The notes beneath the pieces were generated by a model, which worked only from the letters and a program-made list of their open reading frames with translations, was not told the DNA's origin and made no database searches. Below are positions 7,386-15,656 of a stretch of DNA of 15,656 nt, piece after piece (position 1 is the first letter of the stretch; each line of letters begins with the position of its first letter). The DNA is from Cudoniella acicularis (taxonomy: Eukaryota; Ascomycota; Leotiomycetes; Helotiales; Helotiaceae), in NCBI GenBank assembly GCA_013054445.1, contig JAAMPI010001350.1:1-15656 (forward strand). Reading direction: 5' to 3'. The translations under genes were made by a program, and so were the position numbers.

Positions 7386-8500
7386 TTAATGGCGGGTCTG
7401 GCCGCCTTTCAACATGATCCGACCCTTAAAGATAGCGGGAAGAGCCCCTGGCTTGATGGTACGAGGCGACCCGTCAAACCGCAAGAAAACGGAAAATGGA
7501 CACCGAACGGCGAGAGTCAGCAGGCCTTTTGGGCGGCCTTCCTGAGTTGAGGAAGCCTGGATATGCTGAAAGCTGACGACAGATGTTCGGGCATGAGCGA
7601 TGACAGGCTCGACGAGACCTTTTGCAGGTCCAATGACAAGCACATGATCACGCAGGGGCAGCAGGACGGCAGCAGGTTGAGCAGAAGCGCAGTGCCGCTG
7701 GGAACCCCACTGAGGATCATCACCAAAATAGACGTCTTGCGACAAGCGCCATCGCGCATCACTCCGATACAGGCCTCACTCGCCCAACAAGGCCTGCTGT
7801 GCGGTGTTGGGCCACTTTTATTCATGTCTTCCCACTTTTTCCAACGCCCCCGTGCTCGCCTTAGCCGACGAATGAGTCTCTGGCGTCTAAAGGCCTGTCG
7901 TGCTCGCCTTGTCCTGGGGCCGCATGCTGGCCCTCGCTGCAGGAAGTACTCCAGTGCCTCACATCCCTCACCGTATCTACGAATGAGTGTCCTGCCAGCG
8001 CGCTGCTCGCATCTTATAGGCCTCAAGTACATGCCACTTGCAGCAGCGTCTTCGAGCTGCATCACGGCGCAGCAGCCTGCCACGCCCAGAGTCGAGTCTA
8101 CGGTGCTGCAGAGCTGCAGTGCATGTCTGGTCGGCCGGCGTCGTCGACGTTGCTTTTGCCTTTGGGGTTTTCGTTGCTCCGAGGTTCCCCTTGTGCTCCC
8201 TGTCTCTGCCATGCGGCCATCATGACGGGCAGCCATGCCCTACCTTTTCTTCTGCAAGTCTGCTTCTGCAAGTCTGCAACGGCCCTAGAGCCATTGAACG
8301 AACGACGGCGACTCCAGGCAGAGCCCCCCGGCACACCTGACGGAGACCGTCCGACGACAGCCGTACGTTCTGCACTCTGCGAGCAAACGGGGCCCGACGC
8401 CACAAGCAAGTATACCCAAGCATCAGTCTATCCAGGCCTCGAGTGAGACCTACAGACCCAGAGACTCGACTTCGGAGCAGCGACCAGTTCGCGGTACTTC
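7386..8500. other. GC-rich block upstream of the large gene; overlapping antisense open frames, no supported product
   Basis: GC rises to about 60% here, against 30-45% in most of the intergenic DNA. Open frames of 220 codons (plus, 7563-8225) and 239 codons (minus, 7517-8236) lie on top of each other, which in GC-rich DNA can simply reflect a lack of AT-rich stop codons. Their translations are rich in Arg, Ser and Leu with no domain, and similarity to any family is not apparent. Short imperfect repeats occur (cgtgctcgcctt at about 7851 and 7902; acgaatgagt at 7869 and 7980). The block may be distal promoter, a non-coding transcript, or an old insertion. Confidence 0.4.
8250..8277. repeat. 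Perfect 2 x 14-bp tandem repeat
   Basis: TTCTGCAAGTCTGC occurs twice in direct succession (8250-8263 and 8264-8277) inside the GC-rich block. It is a recent-looking tandem duplication of unknown role. Confidence 0.85.
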
Positions 8501-9177
8501 CAACCAACGTCGCCAGTTGCAACCTTCCTCATATACCCTGGATCAGCCCCGGGCTGCAGCCTCTGAAGCCTCTGAATCCGCATCCCACCCATCATCAGTC
8601 ATCACCCATCCCTCATCACTCATCAACACTCTCCAGCAAACCTGTCCTGATAGCGGGCTCGCGGCTTGCGTTACAGTGCTGCTAAAATATCAGCGGCTCG
8701 CCCACCTGCCAACTAGACCTCGTCTCCGTTCTACGGCACGCACACCATTGCTAGTCCCCACAAGCGGTCGACAACCCCGGGACCATACAACGCCCTCCAC
8801 TTCTACCACCACCACCCCTCCACCCTCCATTGCGACCCTTAACTTCGAGACCGCGCCCACACTTCACACACTTCCCCTCTTCTTACAGTTTTGCTCTCTT
8901 GCCAGATAATTAATTGTCTTTCTCATTCTCGTTTCATTTTCTCATCGCTCAATCTCGACATACCCTGGAGGTGCATATATTCCAGCCTATTTGCGTTATC
9001 AACAGCCAATCTGCACGTGCAAGTACCAGGTATATTGGCTGCCACCACGCCTAATTATTGCCTGCATACTTTGGATGATACCCATAGCTGGAGCTACGGT
9101 TTTCTTGAAGCTTCTTTCCTTTTAGAGATCAGTCCTCGCGGACGGCCGGTTGCACATTTTTCTTACATTAATTGCTT

Positions 9178-9223
9178 GTAAGTCATCGCTGCCGTGTCCT
9201 GTTCAACCTACTGATAGTGGCAG
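9178..9223 (+). other. Candidate 5'-leader intron (46 nt)
   Basis: Perfect GTAAGT donor at 9178, a CTACTGAT branch-like site at about 9208-9215 and a GGCAG acceptor ending at 9223. The size is at the lower limit for filamentous fungi. It lies wholly in untranslated sequence, so no reading frame can confirm it; a later AG could be used instead. Confidence 0.4.
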
Positions 9224-9367
9224 ATGTCTTTCATGTCACTATAAGAGGTTCGAACCGCGCAGTATATATCCCAGGAATGCCGAGCATACATCGTCATTGT
9301 GTTTTATAGCATTGGAAAACAGAACATATTGGACTACAGAACACCAATTGAAGGGATGCTGATATAG
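9224..9367 (+). promoter_or_regulatory. Three short upstream ORFs in the leader
   Basis: ATG at 9224 encodes MSFMSL then TAA (9242-9244). ATG at 9277 encodes MPSIHRHCVL then TAG (9307-9309). ATG at 9356 encodes MLI then TAG at 9365-9367, ending on the base just before the first main-frame ATG at 9368. If transcribed, ribosomes would meet all three before the main start, which generally lowers and may condition translation. Confidence 0.5.
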
Positions 9368-12300
9368 ATGGAAAGAAACATAATGGCATCATACAATTCC
9401 GACTTCGATCCGCCCACCAGGCCAGGAGAATCGACGCGATCGAGGAGGTTAGGGACATACATCCAGCCAGGTCTGAAGATGGAAAGGAGAGAGGCAGATA
9501 TCGCCCATGTGTCGGGCCAGATGGGCTCGCGACAAAGGCAACCTTCTCTAGGGAGGACACAACAGACAGGTCTGCCAAAGCCTACGACGAGGCAACCGCT
9601 ACCGACCTCGACGGCAGGGCCAGAAACCAGGTCCAGGGGTACCACGACGTCCAATTTTGGATTTGGAAAACCAGCCACCCAACCCAGGAGTGAGAGTAAA
9701 GGACCGGCGTTGAAAGGAAAATCATCCAGGAACGTGCTTAGGAGAAAGGCATCTTCAATTGCACAACAAACAGGAAGTTCGGAACCTACAATTGAAAGAT
9801 CGGGATCCTCAACCCCGGGGAAGGTGGACCAGGCACCCTCGGGACGTCGACCGAGTCTTGAAACATCTCTCAAATCGGCTGATGCTTACAACGAAATCTT
9901 TACCAGGCCGAGAGCAAGGACCCCGGCGGCCAAGGAAAGTCCTCGCATAATCCCCGAGTTGGACAGGTACCGTACGAGACCCGAACAATCGACAAACCCA
10001 AAATCGAGGTCAAATGTTGAAGTTCCACATAAATTGGCTACTCAGGACCTTCCTCCGCCGACTCCACTTCTTTCTAGCACTCCGAATTATTCTGGGGTAA
10101 GTAGCACTCACAGATATAGTGGATACAGTGGAAGTGGGTATAGTGCAAGTCCATCAACCAGATTCTCCGAGTCGCCAGGTCCAGGTGCCTACAGTCGAGA
10201 TACAACACCAACATCGATGTCGTCGCAATCGCCGGGCATCATTGCCCCGTCGAAAATGAATCTACCAAGACTACGACAAGCAAGTCCTGCAACGCAATTC
10301 CGGCCTCCGATCACAAAGAGGAGAACAAGCAGCATCTCAAAGGAGATTGAGGAGCCTGTCGCCGAGCCCCAAGGTCTTCCATCATTGCGAGAATCAGTTA
10401 CCTCATCTTCGTCTAATTCAACGGTGAAAGGCGACGGGAAAGGGAGCGAAAAGAAGAAGAAGAAGAAGCGCCTATCTCCATTGCCACCAAGCCCGCCACC
10501 TCGGAAATCTTCCCAGAAATTTAAGAAATCGCCGGAAGAACAGGATTCGCCCTCAAAGCCCTCTCAGGCTCCAGCTAAACCGGTGATGACGTCCCCTTCT
10601 GAGTCATCGCCTGCAAAAGTACGAAATGTCCCTGGCCAGTCGAGCAACAAAAGTACACCTCCTATGCGACCAAGTAGAGAAGGTGCGCCCGATCTTCAAT
10701 CGCAACTCGGCGAGTCAATGGCAGTTATCCAGAGCAATCTTGCTGGCTTCTCGTTCCCAACAGAGAAACGGAGAAGCACTCTACCACGAAATGCACTCGG
10801 CTCCCCGTTACAATCTCAGTCCGTTCTCCGCCCACCCCAAGGGATTCGCCTTCCTTCACGAAACCCGTCGCCAGGTCCCGTGCTACCCTCTCCGCGTGAA
10901 GGGACACCCGCACCGGCTGGTCTCGGTATAATACCCGATCTAAGACCCCAGCCTGCTGTTCCATCTAGAGGGACTGCCACGCGGACTCCCAGTCCGAGCA
11001 TTCAAAATACTAAGCCACGATTTGGTCTTTTTCGAAGGGCGAAGACGACACCTGAAGTTCCAACTGTTGAGAAGGCAGTTAGAAAAGGTCCCGTCGCAGG
11101 CACTGGCCACGAGGGATATGGTCGATATGCCATGAGAGGAAGAAGTAGCAGCGCTGGAACATTAGGAATGACTAGAGAAAGAAGTCAAAGCAGAGCAGGC
11201 TCTTCGCGGGACAGCACCGGAAGCATTCACGCTCATGACCCCTTTCTCCTAGAACGGATGAGCCCGGTAATCATTGCTGGCGGTGGTGAGATAGTAGAGA
11301 ACCGCAACGAAGGCTCGGAGCTTAGCCGGACGGAAAGCAACACAAGTATCGCGCTTGGTAGGCCTAGCATGGATTCTCGAGGCTCATCTAAGTCTAACTT
11401 GGTTCAAGAGGTCTCTCGCACCACACTTTGGCCTTCAGCTCTTCCCAAGGAGAAAGCAAAGAGAACATCAAAGCTTGCGCTTCCCAAAGGCCGACGGCCT
11501 TCGGATAGCAGTGACGATGGGATTATACATTCATTAGCATTCCGCAGATCTATTCAGCGACTCAACAGCTCTGCGCCTGCGCTGAATCTGCCTATGCCGC
11601 TGAAAATACCAACTCGGGGTGTGTCGCCTGCCATGAGCAGCATGGATACCACTATTTTGTCCGATGACTCGCAACTGGAGACGAAAGTTATGCCGAGAGG
11701 TCGCAAGCCCATACAGCAAACCAAACTCAAAAAGCTTGAGAAACCCCAAACCGAGAAACGCGCAAAGTCTCCAAGGAAGTGGAACTTCTTTCATCGATCG
11801 CAGCCCAAGAAACCAGAAGTCGAAGCACCAGTTCAAGTAGCTGTAGGAAGGCCAGCTACAGCAAAGACCATTCCTCATTATGCTATGTTGGACTCATCAG
11901 ATGAGCAACAGGACCTAGATGTTGTGGATCTCGAAGACATTCTTCGCGATGCACATGTCATTGGTCTTTCAAATGAGGAACTGGATGCTCTACAATTCGG
12001 CAACTACAAGGAGAACCTGCGGCGAATTGAGAATCTTCATTCGATGATGCACACTCCACTCCCTGAACCACCAGCTCCAGTTGTCGAAGCCCTTGCGGCC
12101 CCCTTGTTTTCCTCTCCGGAGCCGATCCTTTCGACACCCGAGCCTGTTCAAACAGAACTGCATCTCACCAAGGACACTGCGCCGGTCCGCCCCAGTCGCC
12201 TTCCTCAGGTTGGTCGGATTCCGAAAGTCATTTCAGCTCGACCTCAAGCAACGTCACCAAAGTCATTTTCGAGACCTTTTGCACGACTTAGCATTGCGCA

Positions 12301-14086
12301 ACCTTTCCAGGAGCCTTTGACTATCGACAAACAATCGGTTGCAGCAGGACCGAGCCCACCTAGGCCATCTACTCCGGAGCCAATCCAACAAGAAATCATC
12401 CGGGAGAGTGTTGCCACAGACGATGCTTCAAGGCAAAGCTCTGGTGACTCCAAGTCCAATGCGGAGGGAGCAAATCATCGTGACTTCATCGTGTTCTCCC
12501 CTAGGAAGAACTCTGAGGCTACTACCAGCAGTACTGGCACTGTAAACTTTGCTGGCACTACAGCTGTAATTCCTGAGGTCGGTGATGAGCTGGCTGAGGA
12601 TGAGGTTTGGGATGAGTACGATGACTTGATCGAGAATGATGAGAACGAAGAACCAGTATCGGCAACATCTTCTCACGGGGTCCCTTTCCAATACGAAGGT
12701 TACGAGAGTCGTCGAGCAAGAAAGAGTAGAATAAAGGCGAGACAGTCTGCGATGGCGAAGCCTCCACCTGCCATCACGGAACCTCCACCTGAACCTACAG
12801 CCGAACCAGAGCCATCAAGACGTTCGGCATTCACAACATCAAGTGTTTACAGCGCTGATATGAGTGCGAGACTGAAGGAGGTTGTTGACACGGCTCATAC
12901 ACCGACTACACCTATGTCATTTGGAGATTTTATCGCTGGGTATGGCGATCGCAACAACTCGGCCAATGGCGATTCCACTCAAAGAGGCCCCCGGAGTTCT
13001 CGCGCTTCAAAAAGGTCAACTTCTAGTAATAATTCCGGTGCACGTCCAATGTCAGAGCAAGAGAGCAACTCTCCAATTTCGCAGGTCAATCTTCGTGTGG
13101 GATCGATGACAGTCAGCAAATGGCTTACGTTTGGGCATGTCCTGTTCAGCCCTGCCAGGGAAGAAATCATGCAGTTAGAAGGATCATCTAAACACCACTC
13201 CATCCTTGTCATCGATGGTCTTGGCAATGGTAAGCTTATTCTCAGCTCTTATTACAATTCAAGCTAACAAGAACGAGATGACTGGTCATTCTATGCTGCG
13301 GAAACCTACCCCACGTCGACCTTCTACAACCTGTCTCCAACTCGACCCCTTTCAGCCTCTCAACGTTCCTCGAACAGTACTTCCATGCCTCTTACGCCAC
13401 CGAACCACCGCCAGGTTCAATACCTATCTCCCATGCACAAATTCCCCTTCCCATCCTCGACGTTCCACGTCGTAGTCGTGCGTTTCCCAGCCGCAATGCC
13501 TGACTCCGCATACCGCAACCTCATCTCTGAAGCCAAGCGCGTTCTCAAGCCAGCCGGCTATCTCGAGATGGCCATCCTTGATCTCGACATGATGAACATG
13601 GGCAACCGTGCTCGACGAGCTGTTCGCGGCCTCAAAGTAAAAATGCAAGTAGCGGACCCCAGCATCTCTCTCGCATCCGCCAGCGACACCATGCTCCGAC
13701 TCGTCGGCAAACGCGGCTTCAGCGATGTCAAAACCTGCAACGTCGGTGTACCCGTCGCTTCCACCATTCCATCCTCTTCTTCCACCAACAACTCTTCCGA
13801 TCCCAATGCCAAACAAAAGAGACAGGAAATGAGTCTCGCAGATATGATGAAAGACGAATCTCATGTTGGCGATGAGAGTATCACAAAGATGGTTGCGAAG
13901 GTGGGCAGATGGTGGTATACGCGCTGCTACGAGATGGGCGTCATGCCTGACGGAGATGTTTCCCGATCCATCTTCACCGACGAGCATGTGCTTAACGAGT
14001 GCGAGAAGTGGAACTCGAGTTTTAAGCTTGTGGTTGCTTATGCGCAGAAGCCCGAGGTGGGAAGGAGGAGGACGGCTAGTGTCTAG
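9368..14086 (+). CDS. Large protein with long disordered N-terminal region and C-terminal class I methyltransferase-like domain
   Basis: After splicing out 13230-13277 the protein has 1556 aa. Residues 1 to about 840 are low-complexity, rich in Ser, Pro, Arg, Thr and Lys, with many SP/TP sites, a lysine run (GSEKKKKKKRLSPLPPSPPP near 360) and RYSGYSGSGYS repeats near 250; this implies disorder and phosphorylation. More conserved-looking islands follow: VVDLEDILRDAHVIGLSNEE near 850, an acidic stretch (DELAEDEVWDEYDDLIENDE) near 1075, and SFGDFIAGYGDR. The methyltransferase-like part starts near 1250. It has SILVIDGLGN at 1278-1287 in the position of SAM motif I, split by the intron, then FHVVVVRFPAAMP at 1350-1362, RVLKPAGYLEM at 1375-1385 (methyltransferase type 11) and a C-terminal WWYTRCYEMGVMPDG. 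The substrate is unknown. The in-frame ATG at 9383 (MASYNSDFDPP; A at -3, G at +4) has a better context than 9368 (T at -3), so the protein may be 1551 aa. Confidence 0.87.
13230..13277 (+). other. Intron in the methyltransferase domain (48 nt), with an alternative acceptor 6 nt upstream
   Basis: GTAAGC donor right after GLGN, CTAAC branch site at 13264-13268. Acceptor GAG ending at 13277 gives GLGN-DDWSFYAAETYP; acceptor AAG ending at 13271 (42-nt intron) gives GLGN-ER-DDWSFY, also in frame. The unspliced frame ends at TAA 13265-13267. I prefer 13277 because 42 nt is very short and GNDDWS looks natural, but AAG is normally a better acceptor than GAG. Confidence 0.75.
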
Positions 14087-15261
14087 TCGTTGATCCCTTC
14101 CAAGTCATTTTCCGCCTTTTTTGATTATTTGTGTTGGTTTTTTTTGGGGCGTGCATAGCGTGGCATCATTATATCTAAGGCGCAAGCCTAGCCTATCCGT
14201 TTGATTTTTTGGTTTTTGTTTGTCTGTTTTTGCATCCTCAACTCTATGTATACGAATTGGAATGGGGATCGGAGTACCTTTTCATTTCTCGTCGTTCGTC
14301 ACGGGTTGGCATGGCATGTTATCGCGTCGCTTGCGAGCGAGCTTTACTGTTTAATTTGCATTGAAACTCGATTTATCGGGGATGGATGAGGATACGAGTG
14401 TGTGTTGGATAGTTAGGCTGGCCTCAGGGTATGGAGTTTTGAGGATTTATTGGGATGGAAGGAAGAAAGAAAGAGATGGATTATATGATGGATATGAGAT
14501 TATGAGGTTATGATCTGCTTGCTTTGCTTGTCTGCGCTTTTTTGCGATTGATGCGTTGCGATTGTTGGATTCATAGATACCCCTCTCTTTTTTAAGGATG
14601 TGCGTGCGTGCATGTGGTGTGGTGGGTAGTGGGTAGAGATTGGGAAGTGGGAAGTGGGGAGAAGGGGAAGGATATAAGATATATACTTAATATGAATAAA
14701 ATACAAATAAATAAATATAAACAAGCTTAAAATTTCAAAACGTCACTTTACCTTATCTTGATTTTATCCTAGGTTTAATAGTAAGTAATATAATAGTCCC
14801 GCGGCGTCATTATAATAGATAGTGATATATGAACAAGAGGGTTGAACGGGTATCGTATCGTAGGGCTGGGAATGAGTAGTCGAGAGAACCGGAAACGCGA
14901 TTAATACACTCACGAGAAGGGTAGAAAGCTATATAATAATAGTATCAAGGCTAATTATTATAGCTCTGAAAACTCAGCAGAAATCAAAGTAAGGGTATTA
15001 AAGAAGAGAGAGAAAGACAGAAAAAAAAAGTAAGGCGTGAAAAAGGATTAAAAGATCTTTGAGAAAGGGATTTACTGAAGGGGTGTGTGATGCATAACTT
15101 TACAAGCGACTGGTGGATGCAAACTGAGGTTTTGCGAGGAAATAACTGGCAGGGCGGAGGAGGAGAATGGAATGGAATAAGAATGAGCAGGGTCACGAAC
15201 GACTCACGAGGGAGTTGAAATTAAAAGGAGACACTTCTCAAGTGGAACAGGGAGAGCGGCT
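14087..15261. other. 3' flank of the methyltransferase gene and AT-rich intergenic DNA
   Basis: T-rich stretches (14116-14235) directly follow the stop and fit a fungal 3' UTR. A purine-rich GT tract (gggaagtgggaagtgggga) lies at about 14640-14658. AATAAA occurs at 14695-14700 and AATAAATAAA a few bases on; it could serve in polyadenylation, although 610 nt is long for a fungal 3' UTR and fungal signals are loose. From 14740 the DNA is AT-rich (ataataatagt-like runs) with no coding frame I can support on either strand. Confidence 0.5.
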
Positions 15262-15656
15262 TTAAATTTGTCGCTTATGCCTAATCAGATTTTCTAAAAT
15301 CTCAGTCACTTGTGTCTCAAGTTCCTCTATGTGACTTGGAACTAATATTCAAATTTCCACTAATCGGATAGTCTCATGTCCCCCACGATGTTTCAAATAT
15401 TCAGGGAAACAAGCAAATCACAAGGATTTATAAAATAGAGCTACCTACGACCTATTAAGAGGTCAATTTATAGGATAGAGCTCTATCTACTTTGTTAATG
15501 GAACTCTAATCTCACCATCTTCGTTCCAAAGTGGGTTAGTAAACCTAGCCGCTTCAACTCAGGCGCTAATCATCCTCGGATCACCCAGCTCACCTGAGCT
15601 GCCCGAGCACTTTGAGCAGCCCCTTGAGCCCCCTGAGTATCTCTTCATATAATTTT
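15262..15656 (-). pseudogene. Possible decayed coding fragment (repeat-derived?), reaching the right edge (weak)
   Basis: One minus-strand frame from the edge to TAA at 15262-15264 reads as protein in blocks: SSGELGDPRMISA, stop, VEAARFTNPLWNEDGEIRVP, then LTK, stop, IELYPIN, and finally HIEELETQVTEILENLIRHK just before the final stop. The last block has hydrophobic residues at I, L, V, I, L with strict 3-4-3-4 spacing, a good coiled-coil signature. Six internal stops (15559, 15487, 15463, 15445, 15418, 15349) break the frame; all are TGA or TAG, compatible with CGA or CAG origins. That is about as many stops as chance gives, so the call rests on the look of the blocks. The plus strand has its own 56-codon open stretch here, with Pro/Glu repeats. 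Confidence 0.28.
15474..15487. repeat. 14-bp perfect palindrome with surrounding inverted segments
   Basis: GATAGAGCTCTATC at 15474-15487 is a perfect palindrome. Nearby TAGAGCT (about 15436-15442) and the pairs CCTAT/ATAGG and GACCT/AGGTC give further dyad symmetry over about 50 bp. It may be a remnant of a mobile element's terminal structure or chance in AT-rich DNA. Confidence 0.45.

Larger units (their letters stand above)
8501..9367 (+). promoter_or_regulatory. Promoter and long 5' leader of the methyltransferase gene
   Basis: Polypyrimidine and CA/CT-rich stretches (for example 8575-8640 and 8795-8900, with catcacccatccctcatcac-like runs) are typical of ascomycete promoters and transcription start zones, so transcription probably begins around 8850-8950. 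No coding frame is supported. The remaining 400-500 nt would be a long leader containing a candidate intron at 9178-9223 and three short upstream ORFs, which suggests translational control of the downstream gene (inference). Confidence 0.5.

Noticed and set aside
7386..7745. Minus-strand 119-codon frame (start SQDVYFGDDPQWGS)
   Set aside because: It begins only at TTG, overlaps other open frames on both strands in GC-rich DNA, and shows no domain.
8443..9181. Pro/Ser/Thr-rich plus-strand frames upstream of the large gene
   Set aside because: Their composition only mirrors the CT-rich promoter and leader; there are no domains, and the last one runs into a GTAAGT donor-like site without a credible start.
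9246..9262. GGTTCGAACC, resembling a tRNA T-loop / B box
   Set aside because: The flanking bases do not form a 5-bp T stem, and no A box, anticodon arm or acceptor pairing is found upstream.
10449..10469. AAG trinucleotide run as a separate microsatellite feature
   Set aside because: It lies within the coding sequence and encodes the lysine run described in the methyltransferase entry.
14500..15196. Minus-strand frames of 70-74 codons in the 3' flank
   Set aside because: They are translations of purine-rich and AT-rich tracts with no domain or start context.

Overview
The window looks like a contig piece from a filamentous ascomycete (Pezizomycotina). The signs are short introns (48-78 nt) with GT..AG ends and CTAAC/CTGAC-like branch sites, A at -3 before start codons, CT-rich leaders, spacious AT-rich intergenic DNA, and fungal-type proteins. 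A leotiomycete is a guess. No rRNA, tRNA, CRISPR or intact transposon was found.

Layout. (1) Positions 1-366, minus strand: 5' part of a YWTD/SMP-30-like beta-propeller gene that runs off the left edge and carries two in-frame TAG codons, so probably a pseudogene. (2) 367-1402: the shared upstream region between it and the next, divergent gene, with an 8-bp inverted repeat. (3) 1403-2404, plus: a 316-aa 3-hydroxyacyl-CoA dehydrogenase of the lambda-crystallin / L-gulonate 3-dehydrogenase type, with one 51-nt intron. (4) 2405-3744: AT-rich DNA with a weak, TA-flanked mobile-element-like block. (5) 3745-3900, plus: a 51-codon gene-like ORF whose frame continues past a TAG for 27 more codons. 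(6) 4646-5515, plus: a SAP-domain protein of the Tho1/SARNP mRNP-export family, one intron. (7) 5516-7385: no intact gene, but stop-interrupted gene-like frames that may be a decayed gene. (8) 7386-9367: a GC-rich block, then a CT-rich promoter and leader with a candidate leader intron and three short upstream ORFs. (9) 9368-14086, plus: a 1556-aa protein with a disordered Ser/Pro/Arg-rich N-terminal 80% and a C-terminal class I methyltransferase-like domain split by a 48-nt intron. (10) 14087-15656: AT-rich 3' flank ending in a possible decayed coding fragment on the minus strand.

The intact genes are unrelated in function: metabolism, mRNA export and a putative methyltransferase. The only pair whose arrangement suggests joint control is the divergent propeller/dehydrogenase pair. 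A recurring theme is otherwise coding-like frames broken by TAG or TGA codons where CAG or CGA would fit (positions 79, 3898, 15487, 15559). This is compatible with RIP-like C-to-T decay, but it is not proven. I found no clearly new biological system. The best leads are the broken propeller gene, the TAG-interrupted small gene, the decayed region at 5.6-7.4 kb, and the alternative splice acceptors inside the methyltransferase SAM motif.
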